A stretch of DNA of 64,000 bases from Dakarella massiliensis. GTDB lineage: Bacteria > Pseudomonadota > Gammaproteobacteria > Burkholderiales > Burkholderiaceae_F. Below, in pieces: positions 27,970 to 37,142 of this stretch (the first letter of the stretch is position 1; each line of letters opens with the position of its first letter). The notes beneath the pieces are model-generated. The model made no database searches. It was not told the origin of the DNA and saw only the letters and a program-made list of their open reading frames with translations. The DNA lies in NCBI RefSeq assembly GCF_001182045.1, contig NZ_CVTY01000006.1:248001-312000 (forward strand). Direction: 5' to 3'. A program made the position numbers and the translations under genes.

Positions 27970-29136
27970 ATGGACTCAAAAAATCAAACGGCCGCGATGG
28001 GGATTCTGCTCACCATCAGCGCGGCGCATTTCCTGAATGATCTGCTTCAGTCCGTGATCCCGGCATCGCTTCCGGTTCTGAAGGAAGCGAACGCGCTCAC
28101 GTTCGCTGAGGTGGGTCTCATCACGCTTACCGTGCAGATCACCTCTTCCCTTCTTCAGCCTTTCGTCGGCGCGGTGAGTGACCGGCACCCAATGCCGGCC
28201 GCGCTTCCCTGCGGAATGCTGCTCTCAGGTCTTGGTCTCATTCTTCTCGCTCACGCGACAACGCTCCCCGCCATCCTGATTTCGGTCGCTCTGATCGGAT
28301 GCGGGTCTGCCGTGTTTCACCCGGAATCCTCCCGCACCGCTCAGGATGTCTCGGGCGGCAGGCGGGGGTTCGCTCAGGCCGTGTTCCAGGTGGGCGGGAA
28401 TGCCGGCTCCGCGATGGGACCGATCGCGGCGGCGCTTGTCGTGATTCCGTATGGGCAGTCAAGCATCGGGTGGTTCAGTCTCTCTGCCGCGCTCGCGTTC
28501 CTGCTGCCCGTCGGCGTCGCGAAGACCTATCACCGGACCCCGCCTGAAGCCGTGAAGAGCGCCGTAGCTGCCTCGGGTTCAGGTACCGCTTGGAACGTGA
28601 AGTTCATCTTCGCGATTCTCTTCATCCTGATGTTCTCGAAGCAGGTCTACATCTCGTCCCTCACGAACTTTCTCACTTTCTACGTGATGGAGAAATTCCA
28701 TGTGGATCCGGTGACCGCTCAGTACGCGCTCTTCGCGTTCCTCGGCGCGGGAGCCGCGGGTACGCTGCTCGGCGGCCCGATTACCGATCGCTTTGGCCGC
28801 CGGAAAGTGATTTTCGGATCGATCTTCGGCGCGGCGCCGTTCGCGCTCCTCGTGCCCTATGTCGGCTTCTGGGGTGTCATCGCCCTTGTGATCCTCGTGT
28901 CCTTTGTGATTTCGTCAGCGTTCTCCGCGATTCTCGTCTGCGCGCTTGATGTCGCGCCGCGTCATACCGGCATGGTGTCCGGTGTCTTCTTCGGGCAGAC
29001 GTTTGGTCTTGGCGGAGCGGCCGCGGCGTTCTTCGGGTGGCTCGCCGACATCATCGGAATTGAGAATGTGTTTCTCGCGGCATCCTTCATGCCGCTCGCC
29101 GGGATTTTCGCTCTCGCACTTCCGAAGAAGCTCTGA
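27970..29136 (+). CDS. MFS efflux transporter, fosmidomycin-resistance (Fsr) type
   Basis: 388 aa, 12 predicted TM segments, no signal peptide. The N-terminal ISAAHFLNDLLQSVIPASLP, the loop GAVSDRHPMPAALPCGM and motif GSAVFHPESSRTAQDVSGGR are typical of Fsr-like drug exporters; GGPITDRFGRRKVIFGS is the MFS loop in the second half. Drug export is the family's known role, the natural substrate is unknown. Start ATG 27970 with GGAGGG upstream. It is convergent with the AraC gene; the palindrome at 27894 is a candidate regulator site. Confidence 0.9.
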   Translation: MDSKNQTAAMGILLTISAAHFLNDLLQSVIPASLPVLKEANALTFAEVGLITLTVQITSSLLQPFVGAVSDRHPMPAALPCGMLLSGLGLILLAHATTLPAILISVALIGCGSAVFHPESSRTAQDVSGGRRGFAQAVFQVGGNAGSAMGPIAAALVVIPYGQSSIGWFSLSAALAFLLPVGVAKTYHRTPPEAVKSAVAASGSGTAWNVKFIFAILFILMFSKQVYISSLTNFLTFYVMEKFHVDPVTAQYALFAFLGAGAAGTLLGGPITDRFGRRKVIFGSIFGAAPFALLVPYVGFWGVIALVILVSFVISSAFSAILVCALDVAPRHTGMVSGVFFGQTFGLGGAAAAFFGWLADIIGIENVFLAASFMPLAGIFALALPKKL

Positions 29137-29190
29137 GCCGTAAGAAATCGAATTTAAACCCACCTCCCTCAGCCGCTGGCCGATGTTTGG

Positions 29191-29982
29191 TCAACGGTCT
29201 TTTTGTTTCCCGAGAGACTGAACGAGTGAACCAGGCGTCAGACCGAAGAATTTCGTGAAGGCGGCACTGAAGGGACCGGGGCCAGAGAATCCCAGGTGAA
29301 GCGCGGTCTGTTTGATCGACATCCCTTTCGCGAAACAGTCGAGCGCGGAGCAGAGTCGGGCAGCGGATTTCCAGGCCTTAAAGGTCATTCCTGTGTCCTT
29401 CAGGAACTTTCGCTCGAAGGTTTTGGGGGTCAGGTGGACCTCATCACAGAGTGTCTCAAGCGGCACTGCCCAGCGGCTTTCCCGCAGTATCCCTTCCGCG
29501 GCGGATCGGAGCACGGGATCCGTGGGAAGCGGGAGCGGATCCGCGGTGGGTGCTGTTCCATGGAGGAGACTCAGCACCAGGCGGCTCATTTGTTTCTGAA
29601 CAGACGGCGGATAAGAGTTCCTGAAGAGCTCCGCGATCAGATCACGGAGGAGATCAGATACCTCCATCGCGCGGATCGAATTGGACACCTTTTTAGAAGC
29701 GTCCGCGGGGAAGTAGAGCGTCCGGAGGCGCGTTTCCGTAATAAAGGTGAGGGAATGCGGGATGCCGGCCGGGATCCAAAGCGCCTGATGCGGCGGAACG
29801 AGACGCGGGATGCCGTCGGAAACGAGGAGCATGACACCTGATTCCGCATAGAGAAGCTGTGCCACGTCATGCACGTGTTCAGGCCGGGAGTGTCCCGCTT
29901 CCGAATTCCGGGCAAAGACCACCCAGTCTTTCTGTTCAGAAAGATTGTCAGAGAGAAAAGCTTTTCGGATCTCAGATGTCAT
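29191..29982 (-). CDS. AraC-family transcriptional regulator with cupin sensor domain
   Basis: 263 aa. The N-terminal cupin-like half (SRPEHVHDVAQLLYAESGVM, PPHQALWIPAGIPHSLTF) is followed by two HTH motifs (VPLETLCDEVHLTPKTFERK, MSIKQTALHLGFSGPGPFSA). This architecture matches the AraC_binding/HTH_18 regulators often found beside efflux pumps. It may control the convergent Fsr-type pump; the small-molecule ligand is unknown. The start at 29982 has a weak ribosome binding site. Confidence 0.9.
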   Translation of the reverse strand: MTSEIRKAFLSDNLSEQKDWVVFARNSEAGHSRPEHVHDVAQLLYAESGVMLLVSDGIPRLVPPHQALWIPAGIPHSLTFITETRLRTLYFPADASKKVSNSIRAMEVSDLLRDLIAELFRNSYPPSVQKQMSRLVLSLLHGTAPTADPLPLPTDPVLRSAAEGILRESRWAVPLETLCDEVHLTPKTFERKFLKDTGMTFKAWKSAARLCSALDCFAKGMSIKQTALHLGFSGPGPFSAAFTKFFGLTPGSLVQSLGKQKDR

Positions 29983-30471
29983 GGTGTTCCGGCACGGGTT
30001 GAATCGGAGTCGCAGAGGAACAGGAAACAGTCCCCCGACAGCTCATCCTAACCGATCAGGAGCCGAGAGGCAGAAAAGCCGCGGAGAGGTCATCGGTTCC
30101 GAAGGACTCCTAGCTCTTATGAACTATAAATTTCTTGAAAAGAATCAAAAATCAATCGTTTTTTAAGAGATGGGACTCAAAATTTTTCGCACACCGCTAT
30201 TCATTTAATTAATAGCGACATAATTAAATAAATACATTTATTCGAATAGATATATCAATAAATGGCTTTTTGTATGAATGTCGTTTCAGAGCTTAATAAA
30301 GTCGTTTTGAATACAAAATTCCTTCCTAGACTTTATGAGTAGTTATTGGAGGAACTATCAGGAAAGAGCCGCCGATTCTGTCCCGACGTCCTGCGCAATC
30401 GATGACTGCGCAGTCCCGCCGGAACGGTCCTCGGACTCCTCTGATGTTTCGCGTAAATCCAGGGGGACAAA
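29983..30471. other. Gene-free region upstream of the DMSO-reductase-like operon
   Basis: 490 bp without a supportable gene. AT-rich from about 30120 onward. TTGAAAAGAATCAA at 30135-30148 differs from the FNR consensus TTGATN4ATCAA at one position, which would suit an anaerobic respiratory operon, but it lies over 300 bp from the start codon. Inverted arms AACCGAT/ATCGGTT lie at about 30049 and 30092. Confidence 0.4.
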
Positions 30472-33105
30472 ATGACTTTTTGCTTTAACCTGACCCGGCG
30501 TGCATTGCTGAAAACACTCAGCGCGGCGGGTGCCGCGTCCGCGATTCCATGGGCTGACGCGCTTGCGGAAAAAACATCGGGTGTGCTGACCGCGGTCTCA
30601 CCCAAAGAACTCCTTGATTCGAACGTTAAGGTCATCAACACCTATCACGATGTGCACTGCCACAGCAGCTGCATGCTGAAGGCCTATGTCAGAGACGGCA
30701 AACTGCTTGCTATCACTTCAGCCGGCGATATCCCGCTCGCCGGAAGTGACAGGGCGGATAACTCCATTATTCCGATACAGAGAAGAGGCTGCGCAAGAGG
30801 TTATTCAGAAAGGAAGCGTCTTTACGCGCCAGACCGGCTGAAGTATCCGCTGCTGCAGACGATCGAGCGCGGCAATCTGTCCGGCTTCAAGCGTATTTCC
30901 TGGGATGAGGCGCTGGATCGGGCTTGCGCTGAAATTGAAAAAACCATCGCCCGGAAAAAGGAACTTGGCTATATCCCGGCCTGGGGTGTGGGGGATACGC
31001 TGCTTGGGTATTTCGGCCCTTATCTCGGAACGTTTGGCAGCACCTCGATCGGGAATCAGGTCGATTGCCTCAATAACTGCTACGGGCTTGATATTCCGGG
31101 GCACCCCGCGATCGATGTGCTGAATTCGAAATTCATCATCTGGTCTTCCAATCCGCTGAATACCAACTATCAATGGACGATGATCCTCACGAAGGCGCGT
31201 GAGATGGGGATCCCGATTGTCGTGATCGACAGCACCTATACGAAATCGGCTGCGGTGCTCGGGACGGGCGCCCCAGGGCTGAAACCCTGGATCTGCCCGA
31301 GGCCCGGCACGGATGGGGCCATGATGGCCGCGATGTGCAACACGATTTATCGCCGCAGGCTTCATGATGAGGCTTATCTGAGGAAATATGCCTTTGGTTT
31401 CTATCCGGGTGACAGCGTTGTCAGCCGCTCCTCGATCAAGAATCCTGTGACGGGAGAGGATTTTGCCGGACGAACCTTTACGGTTCCGAAAGGTGAGTCT
31501 TTCGTTGAGTATCTGGATCAGCTTCAGCGTGAACACGGCGGTGAAGAAGGAGTTCTCCGCTGGGCATCCGAAATAACCGGCGTGCCGGCTAAGACGATTG
31601 AAACGCTCGCGCTCACTTACGCGAAGACTAAGCTAGCCTGTCTTTTCTCCGGCACGGCGTCAGGCGGCGCGCAGCGGGCATCGAACGGCATGTATTTCTG
31701 CTGGATGGAAGTGGCGCTCGCGACCATGACCGGGAACGCGACGGTGAGAGGCGGCGGCATCGGCTACGTCAGCCGCGTGGATGGCTACAACGTGAAACTC
31801 GGACCCGCTCCGAAGATGACTTCCGCCAAGGCTTACCCCCCGATCCGCTTCATGCTCTTTAACCAGAGTCAGGTGATTCAGACCGGCCGTGACTTCCGGA
31901 CCCCGGAGCAGCTGCGGGCTGATGTGCTGTCAATCAATAAAGTGGATCTTGGACCGGATCCCCGGCTTCAGGTGGAAATGATCTGGAGAGGCGGCGGCAC
32001 CGGCGACACTTTTAACCAGCAGTCGTCTATCAATCCGAAAATCGACGCCTGGAAGAAACTCCGCTACGTGCTCACTTATGAGCGCTTTATGAGCTCAACC
32101 GCGAGATTCTCGAATCTGGTTCTTCCGGCCTGCTCTCCCTTTGAGCAGTCCTACTTTACGTTCGGCAAGACCGGAACCGATCTCAATGTCGTCAATAAGG
32201 TGGTGGAACCCATGTATGAGTGCCGCCCTGACCGGGAAATCAATGAAATGATTGCCAAGCGACTGGGGCTTGACTGGGGCCGCCATGGGGAAACCGATCT
32301 GGAGGTTATGAAGACTCAGTGGAAGACCAGCTCAATCCCTGAGGCGTACCGGAAAAACAACCCGGCAGCAAAACTGCCGACATTTGAAGAAATGCGGAAG
32401 ACCGCGAATCTGCAGCTGCTTGTTGAGCCGAAGGACAGCCTGATCCGGATTACTAAATACGCTCCGGGTGAATTCCCCACAGAAACCGGCCGGATCGATT
32501 TCTACTCCCCCTTTATGGCGGAAAGAGGCCGGGCGTTTAACGGAGCCGCCTGCCGCTATGTTCCGGCGGAGGAAGGTTTTGAGGATATTCACTCAGGGAA
32601 GCTGAGTCCCGGCGGGCGCCGCTACACCATGCAGTTTACGACTCCGCATGTCCTGAACCGCAGTCACTCTCAGTTCGACAACATTCCGATGCTTCAGGAT
32701 CAGTTCGCTCAGACCGTGATCATGAATCCAGGCGACGCAGCCAAACGGGGCATTTCGGACGGTGATCTGGTTTACGTCTTCAATGACTACGGGTGTCTGA
32801 AACTCCCGGCGGAGGTGACCGTACGGCAGATTGAGGGGGTTGTCGCTATTCCGCAGTGCGCCTGGTATCAGCCAAGCAAAACCGAAATGTATGACGCCGT
32901 CTATGACGGTGACTATGACGGGAAGCCTGAACTGCATCGGGTTCCCGTGGATACCGACGGATGCGCGAATACGCTCTTTAAGGATCAGGCTTCGGGTGCC
33001 CCGGATCCCGTGATGCAGCTGAAATCCAGCACGGGCGGTTCGGGCGGCATGGTTGTGAATGGACGCGCGTGTGAAGTGAGCAAAACGCTTCCCGCATTCA
33101 GCTGA
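30472..33105 (+). CDS. DMSO-reductase-family molybdopterin oxidoreductase, catalytic subunit (DmsA/YnfE-like)
   Basis: 877 aa, Tat signal LTRRALLKTLSAAGAASAIP. The [4Fe-4S] ligand region is DVHCHSSCMLKAYVRDG with a third Cys in RRGCARGYSERKRLYAPDRL. The Mo-bisMGD binding and dinucleotide domains extend to the C-terminus (QFTTPHVLNRSHSQFDNIPM, RGISDGDLVYVFNDYG). Ribosome binding site AGGGGGA before the ATG. It would reduce an S- or N-oxide or a related acceptor in the periplasm; the exact substrate cannot be read from sequence. It is first in a three-gene operon with a DmsB-like subunit and a TorD-like chaperone. Confidence 0.92.
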   Translation: MTFCFNLTRRALLKTLSAAGAASAIPWADALAEKTSGVLTAVSPKELLDSNVKVINTYHDVHCHSSCMLKAYVRDGKLLAITSAGDIPLAGSDRADNSIIPIQRRGCARGYSERKRLYAPDRLKYPLLQTIERGNLSGFKRISWDEALDRACAEIEKTIARKKELGYIPAWGVGDTLLGYFGPYLGTFGSTSIGNQVDCLNNCYGLDIPGHPAIDVLNSKFIIWSSNPLNTNYQWTMILTKAREMGIPIVVIDSTYTKSAAVLGTGAPGLKPWICPRPGTDGAMMAAMCNTIYRRRLHDEAYLRKYAFGFYPGDSVVSRSSIKNPVTGEDFAGRTFTVPKGESFVEYLDQLQREHGGEEGVLRWASEITGVPAKTIETLALTYAKTKLACLFSGTASGGAQRASNGMYFCWMEVALATMTGNATVRGGGIGYVSRVDGYNVKLGPAPKMTSAKAYPPIRFMLFNQSQVIQTGRDFRTPEQLRADVLSINKVDLGPDPRLQVEMIWRGGGTGDTFNQQSSINPKIDAWKKLRYVLTYERFMSSTARFSNLVLPACSPFEQSYFTFGKTGTDLNVVNKVVEPMYECRPDREINEMIAKRLGLDWGRHGETDLEVMKTQWKTSSIPEAYRKNNPAAKLPTFEEMRKTANLQLLVEPKDSLIRITKYAPGEFPTETGRIDFYSPFMAERGRAFNGAACRYVPAEEGFEDIHSGKLSPGGRRYTMQFTTPHVLNRSHSQFDNIPMLQDQFAQTVIMNPGDAAKRGISDGDLVYVFNDYGCLKLPAEVTVRQIEGVVAIPQCAWYQPSKTEMYDAVYDGDYDGKPELHRVPVDTDGCANTLFKDQASGAPDPVMQLKSSTGGSGGMVVNGRACEVSKTLPAFS

Positions 33106-33134
33106 TGCGGCTCAGTGAGTAGAGGAGAATCAAC

Positions 33135-33848
33135 ATGACTCAATGGATGTTCTACTTTGATCAGGAACGCTGCATTGGCTGCAAGACCTGCACTCTCGCC
33201 TGCAAAGAGTGGAATGAGGGCAGAAGAGGTGACGCGAAGCTCTCCGGTTTCACGGATGAAGATCTTGAAAAGCTCGCGCTTCCTGCGGACTGGCACGCGG
33301 GGAAGGGTCCCAAGGCTTATGACTCCGACTTTAATCGCCGCAACACGATGAAGGAGAACTGGCGCCGGGTTACCTACAGTGTGTATGGGCACAAAGCGCC
33401 GGATATTCAGATCATTCCGCTTTCAATGGACTGCAATCACTGCTCAGACCCGGCCTGCGTCAAAGTCTGCCCCACGAAGGCGATTCATAAAGAGCCGAAG
33501 TACGGCGCCGTGATCAATGATCCCGCTAAATGCATCGGCTGCGGTTTGTGTCAGAAGGCCTGCCCCTGGCATGTCCCTCAGTACTTTGAGGACCTCAGCA
33601 AAACGCCGATGGGAGCAAAAAACCATCCGCATATGACGAAATGCGATATGTGCGTGGATCGGCTGGACGCCGGGCTGAAACCGGCGTGCGTGGCGAGCTG
33701 CCCCGCCCGAGCTCTGGAGTGCCTCTCCGCGGAAGAAGTCAAGCGCCGTCATCCGAACGCGACCCGCACGGCCCCGGGATTTGATCGGGGGAAGGCGGAG
33801 ATGACGAATCCCAACATCGTGTTCAATCCCAAGAGAGTGAAGGTCTGA
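33135..33848 (+). CDS. DmsB-like ferredoxin subunit with four [4Fe-4S] clusters
   Basis: 237 aa. Four cysteine groups in order: CIGCKTCTLACKEWN, CNHCSDPACVKVCPTKAIHK, CIGCGLCQKACPWHVPQY and KCDMCVDRLDAGLKPACVAS. It passes electrons to the catalytic subunit. There is no signal peptide of its own, as usual for subunits carried across the membrane with their Tat partner. It starts 30 nt after the catalytic gene with GAGGAGA before the ATG. No DmsC/NrfD-like anchor gene follows. Confidence 0.93.
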   Translation: MTQWMFYFDQERCIGCKTCTLACKEWNEGRRGDAKLSGFTDEDLEKLALPADWHAGKGPKAYDSDFNRRNTMKENWRRVTYSVYGHKAPDIQIIPLSMDCNHCSDPACVKVCPTKAIHKEPKYGAVINDPAKCIGCGLCQKACPWHVPQYFEDLSKTPMGAKNHPHMTKCDMCVDRLDAGLKPACVASCPARALECLSAEEVKRRHPNATRTAPGFDRGKAEMTNPNIVFNPKRVKV

Positions 33849-33851
33849 GCT

Positions 33852-34547
33852 ATGACGATCAGTGCTTATGAAAAAACGAAGGGGGAACTGGCTGTAGCCT
33901 CACTTACGGCCCGGACGCACTCCCTTTGGCTGCTGAAAGGATTTGACACTGAAACGGCTGAGATAGTGCGGGGACTCTGCAGGAGCCTGAAGGAAAGTCA
34001 TGATCCGGAAACGGCCGCACTCGCGGAACGCCAACTGACTGAAGACATGGGAACTCTTTCCTCTCTTCAAACCGGCTGGACCGTGGTTTTCGGCAGCGGT
34101 CACACTTCAATAACTCCCCAGCAGAGTGTCCTTGAAGAAGGACTATCAATGGGAAAGGCTCGGGACGCGGCGCGGGCCTTTATGCTGAGGTGCGGAGCTG
34201 AGCCGGTCAGAACAGGAGAACCTGAGGACCATATTGGAATTCAGGTGGAGTTTTTGGCTGTCCTGATAGAAAGGTTTCTGCTGGATGGAGATCCGACAAA
34301 CCTTATTCAGGCACGAGACTTCTGCGCGGAGCATCTTGCCTGGATAAGCCAGCTCCGTGAAATTACGCCGGTCCTGTTCCCCGAGAATCAAAGGGAGTCT
34401 TCAACTGAAGCTGTCTTAGATCTTCTGGAGCTTACGATCCGGTTTGTTGAAACCTTACCGTCGATCCTGGATAACGCAATAGCCTTGTTCCCAAGTGAGG
34501 TAAGAGACGCGGAGGATGAGCATGTTCCGCATCTGAAGGCTGCCTGA
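33852..34547 (+). CDS. TorD/DmsD-type molybdoenzyme chaperone
   Basis: 231 aa, all-helical, starting three bases after the stop of the ferredoxin subunit gene. Family features are weak but consistent: an N-terminal LWLLKGFDTETAEIVRGLCR, the central DHIGIQVEFLAVLIERFLLD (compare EPEDHI...EL/FM in TorD proteins) and ICAEHLAWI-like FCAEHLAWISQLREITP. It would bind the twin-arginine signal of the catalytic subunit and assist cofactor insertion before export. Context makes this role likely. A strong terminator follows. Confidence 0.85.
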   Translation: MTISAYEKTKGELAVASLTARTHSLWLLKGFDTETAEIVRGLCRSLKESHDPETAALAERQLTEDMGTLSSLQTGWTVVFGSGHTSITPQQSVLEEGLSMGKARDAARAFMLRCGAEPVRTGEPEDHIGIQVEFLAVLIERFLLDGDPTNLIQARDFCAEHLAWISQLREITPVLFPENQRESSTEAVLDLLELTIRFVETLPSILDNAIALFPSEVRDAEDEHVPHLKAA

Positions 34548-34584
34548 TCCTTTCAAGTGACAGCTGACTCACCTGAGATCAGGA

Positions 34585-34625
34585 AACGCCGGCAGTCTTC
34601 ACTGAAAGACCGCCGGCGTTTTATT
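34585..34625 (+). terminator. Terminator of the DMSO-reductase-like operon
   Basis: AACGCCGGC, inner arms GTCTT/AAGAC, GCCGGCGTT, then TTTATTT. Confidence 0.88.
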
Positions 34626-34654
34626 TGAGTATCCAGCATCAAAAAACAAATTGT

Positions 34655-35167
34655 TTTATCAGGTTCTGATAGAGATTTCATAAAAACTCATAGCTGCTAT
34701 TAGATTTTATAGAACGACTGATAGGCACAATAAAGCGGTCTGAGGCACAGAGGGGGTCAGTTTCGTGTTGTAGGCATACAAACTACAAAAGCAGTTTACA
34801 AGTTTAAGTTATGACCATATTCAGATATTACTTTTATCTATGAACGAATCAGACAACTCAAAGAACTCTCGAATCTAGGCCGGATAGGGTTTAGCAATTC
34901 ACTGATGTTCCGGGATTAGGAAAAAGAGTGAACTCATCCGTTAGAAGCAGACACAAGTGTCATTAGTGATCAAGTCAGATACTTTTTGATCATCTGACCG
35001 CGATGGCAGGTGATCGGCACAGCATCCTAGAATTGATTCTGGACGGTTCGAGGCGGATCGGGGACGCCGAATCGCGGTGGGAAAGAAGAAAGCGCTTTCT
35101 GATAGTTCCTAAGATTTTCTAATAGTTTTTATGGAGGATCTATAAGTTGCTGATAGATACGCATAGC
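34655..35167. repeat. Arrays 24 and 25
   Basis: Arrays at 34655-34725 and 35097-35167, with CTGATAG, CATAG, CTATTAG and CTAATAG cores. The stretch between them (34726-35096) shows no gene. Confidence 0.75.
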
Positions 35168-35224
35168 GGGAAGGAAGAGCGGCAGCCATGACGAGTTCAT
35201 CCATTCCCAGAAGAATCGGAAACG

Positions 35225-35536
35225 AAAAAAGGTGACCCGGGAAGACTCCGGATCACCTCAACTTTTTAAGTGTAGATCATTGAATCTCTTGGGACAACAG
35301 GATTTTCGATGAGGCGAAATTTGGGCTCCGGAAGCATAATAGTTATGCGAACGGAGAGATCTGGAACAGTTAGAGGTTCCGCAAAGATCTGCTCCCGCAT
35401 CAGCCCCGGGAAAAGCCCATAGCTGGCATCTAACCACCGGGGCTCTCAATTCGAAGGACCGGCGATGTAAGACAGCTAACTCCGCTGCGGTCGCCCCTTC
35501 CGCAAAGCCCGCGCGAGCCGCCTCCGCGGGCTTTGC
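35225..35536 (-). ncRNA. Structured non-coding RNA element, copy 1
   Basis: Read on the minus strand it starts with a GC-rich hairpin (GCAAAGCCCGCG/CGCGGGCTTTGC) and ends with a terminator (AGGTGATCCGG ... CCGGGTCACCT, then TTTTTT). In between: AGCCCCGG/CCGGGGCT, AGATCT with inner GGAAC/GTTCC, and GCATAACTATTATGC. The T run exists only on the minus strand, which sets the direction. Copies 2 and 3 keep these stems with substitutions. Short open frames inside are not conserved in their ends, so coding is unlikely. Array 25 lies 58 bp to its left and array 26 begins 56 bp to its right. Confidence 0.7.
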
Positions 35537-35591
35537 TCATGTCTGAATACTCAAAACCTCCCCGCGTTCCCTCAGTTCTCATACTGAAGCC

Positions 35592-36460
35592 TTCTATGAG
35601 TTTTTACTCAAAAACTAATAGCTGCTGATAGAAAAGCCAGAGTAGCTATTAGTTCCTGATAGATGGAAAAGAACGCGAATCTTGGCCGCGGTTCCCTAAA
35701 CGGGTTTCCTGAAATAGCCGCAACGAATCAGCCGCGGAAACGTCCACTGAGGGCATCGAACGTCAGCTCTTCATGCCGGGCGCAATGAAATCTGTACCCA
35801 CCTCGGGAAGCGGTTCTTCAGTCTGGTGTTCTGGCCGAAAGGTGGGTCACTTTCTGGCGCGCATGAGCCGAATCTCAGAAACGCGATACTTTTATTGAGT
35901 TGCCAAGGCAGAACCATTAAAAGAGCGGCGGCCGGAGGCACTGGCGTTCGCCGGCAATAGCGGTGTGAGGGGTGACGAGAAGCGGGTTAACAAAGGAAAA
36001 TCAAGCGTTTAAAAGAAAAGCGCAGGAGGATCCGATATACCCACAAAGGGAAATTTTTATACACGCGTGCATAAATTTTTCGAAAGAAGCGATTCCTTTT
36101 CTCCTGGAAGCATGCCGCTAGCAGACAGCGAAAGCCCCGGCCGAATTTCCTCACAATCGTCGGACAGCATAGGAAGGTTCCCCATGTCCGACACTCATAA
36201 GGCTCCGCCTCTCGATCGTTCTTAAGTGCCCACATCACCACAGCCGTAATCGGGCCCAGCGTCGGTGTCGGCCCTTCCGCGACACCCCAGTCGTCTCAGG
36301 CTCAGTAACAGAAGAGTCTTTTCTTCCTAGGCCAGCGCTGTTCCTCAATGCGCTGATCGCCAAGGACCGGTTCCCATCGGTTTGAGGAATAATTGAGAAA
36401 CTGATAGATATTGATAGTTTTTATCGAAGAACTATTAATAGCTAATAGATGCTGATAGAC
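35592..36460. repeat. Arrays 26 and 27 with a gene-free stretch between
   Basis: Arrays at 35592-35664 and 36391-36460 (CTATGAG, CTAATAG, CTGATAG, CTATTAG cores). The 730 bp between contains only an unconvincing minus-strand open frame at 35987-36241 without ribosome binding site or recognised domain. Confidence 0.75.
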
Positions 36461-36511
36461 AGGAGAGTAAAACCGAAGCAACAGCTTCACTGGACAAGCC
36501 GTCACCAGGGC

Positions 36512-36828
36512 AAAAGAAAAGGAGGTGATCGGGCTCCCCCGAATCACCTCCAACTTTTCCAGTTTAAAAGAAATAAACCTCTGAAACAACAGGATTTTCG
36601 ATGAGGCGAAAAATGGGGCATGGAAGCATAATAGTTATGCGAACGGAGAGATCTGGAACAGTTAGAGGTTCCGCAAAGATCTGCTCCCGCATCAGCCCTG
36701 GAAAAAGCCCGTAGCTGGCATCTAACCTCTAGGGCTCTCAATTCGAAGGACCGGCGATGTAAGACAGCTAACTCCGCTGCGGTCGCCCCTTCCGCAAAGC
36801 CCGCGCGAGCCGCCTCCGCGGGCTTTGC
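36512..36828 (-). ncRNA. Structured non-coding RNA element, copy 2
   Basis: Same architecture as copy 1: 5' GC-rich hairpin, the AGATCT/GGAAC compound stem, GCATAACTATTATGC, and a 3' terminator (GGAGGTGATTCGGGGG, CCCGATCACCTCC, TTTTCTTTT) on the minus strand. The central 150 nt are nearly identical to copy 1, while the stretch just before the terminator differs. Array 27 lies 52 bp to the left of its terminator. Confidence 0.7.
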
Positions 36829-37142
36829 TTTTGTCTGATGAACGCGCCTCACTGAAATTTCAGAGACCGACGCGCTGCCTCCTCCCGTCTTTCGCCTCCT
36901 TGGTTTCTCTCTTTCCCCGGACTTCTATAACCAACGCCAGCTGCTCGGTGTTCCTGTTTTCATTTTTAACAAAGATGAATTTTTTTATTTGCAAATCTGA
37001 CGGTGAATCCCTGTCTATTTTTCCTAGTTCTTTCGGATGAGAATTTTTTCAGCAGGGAACGGATCCAGGCATGGCCGAAGAGCCGACGTGAAGGTCTGGA
37101 CTGTTTTCACACTTCAAACTTTTTCTCGAAGGAGAGGAAAGC

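Noticed and set aside
35987..36241. An 84-codon minus-strand open frame with a plausible text (WALKNDREAEPYECRTWGTF)
   Set aside because: No ribosome binding site, hydrophobic and basic end without a domain, and no partner; possibly a gene remnant but not supportable.
36544..36852. A 102-codon minus-strand open frame and its relative at 35258-35449
   Set aside because: They lie inside the repeated structured RNA element; the shared protein text only reflects conserved RNA sequence, and the ends are not conserved.
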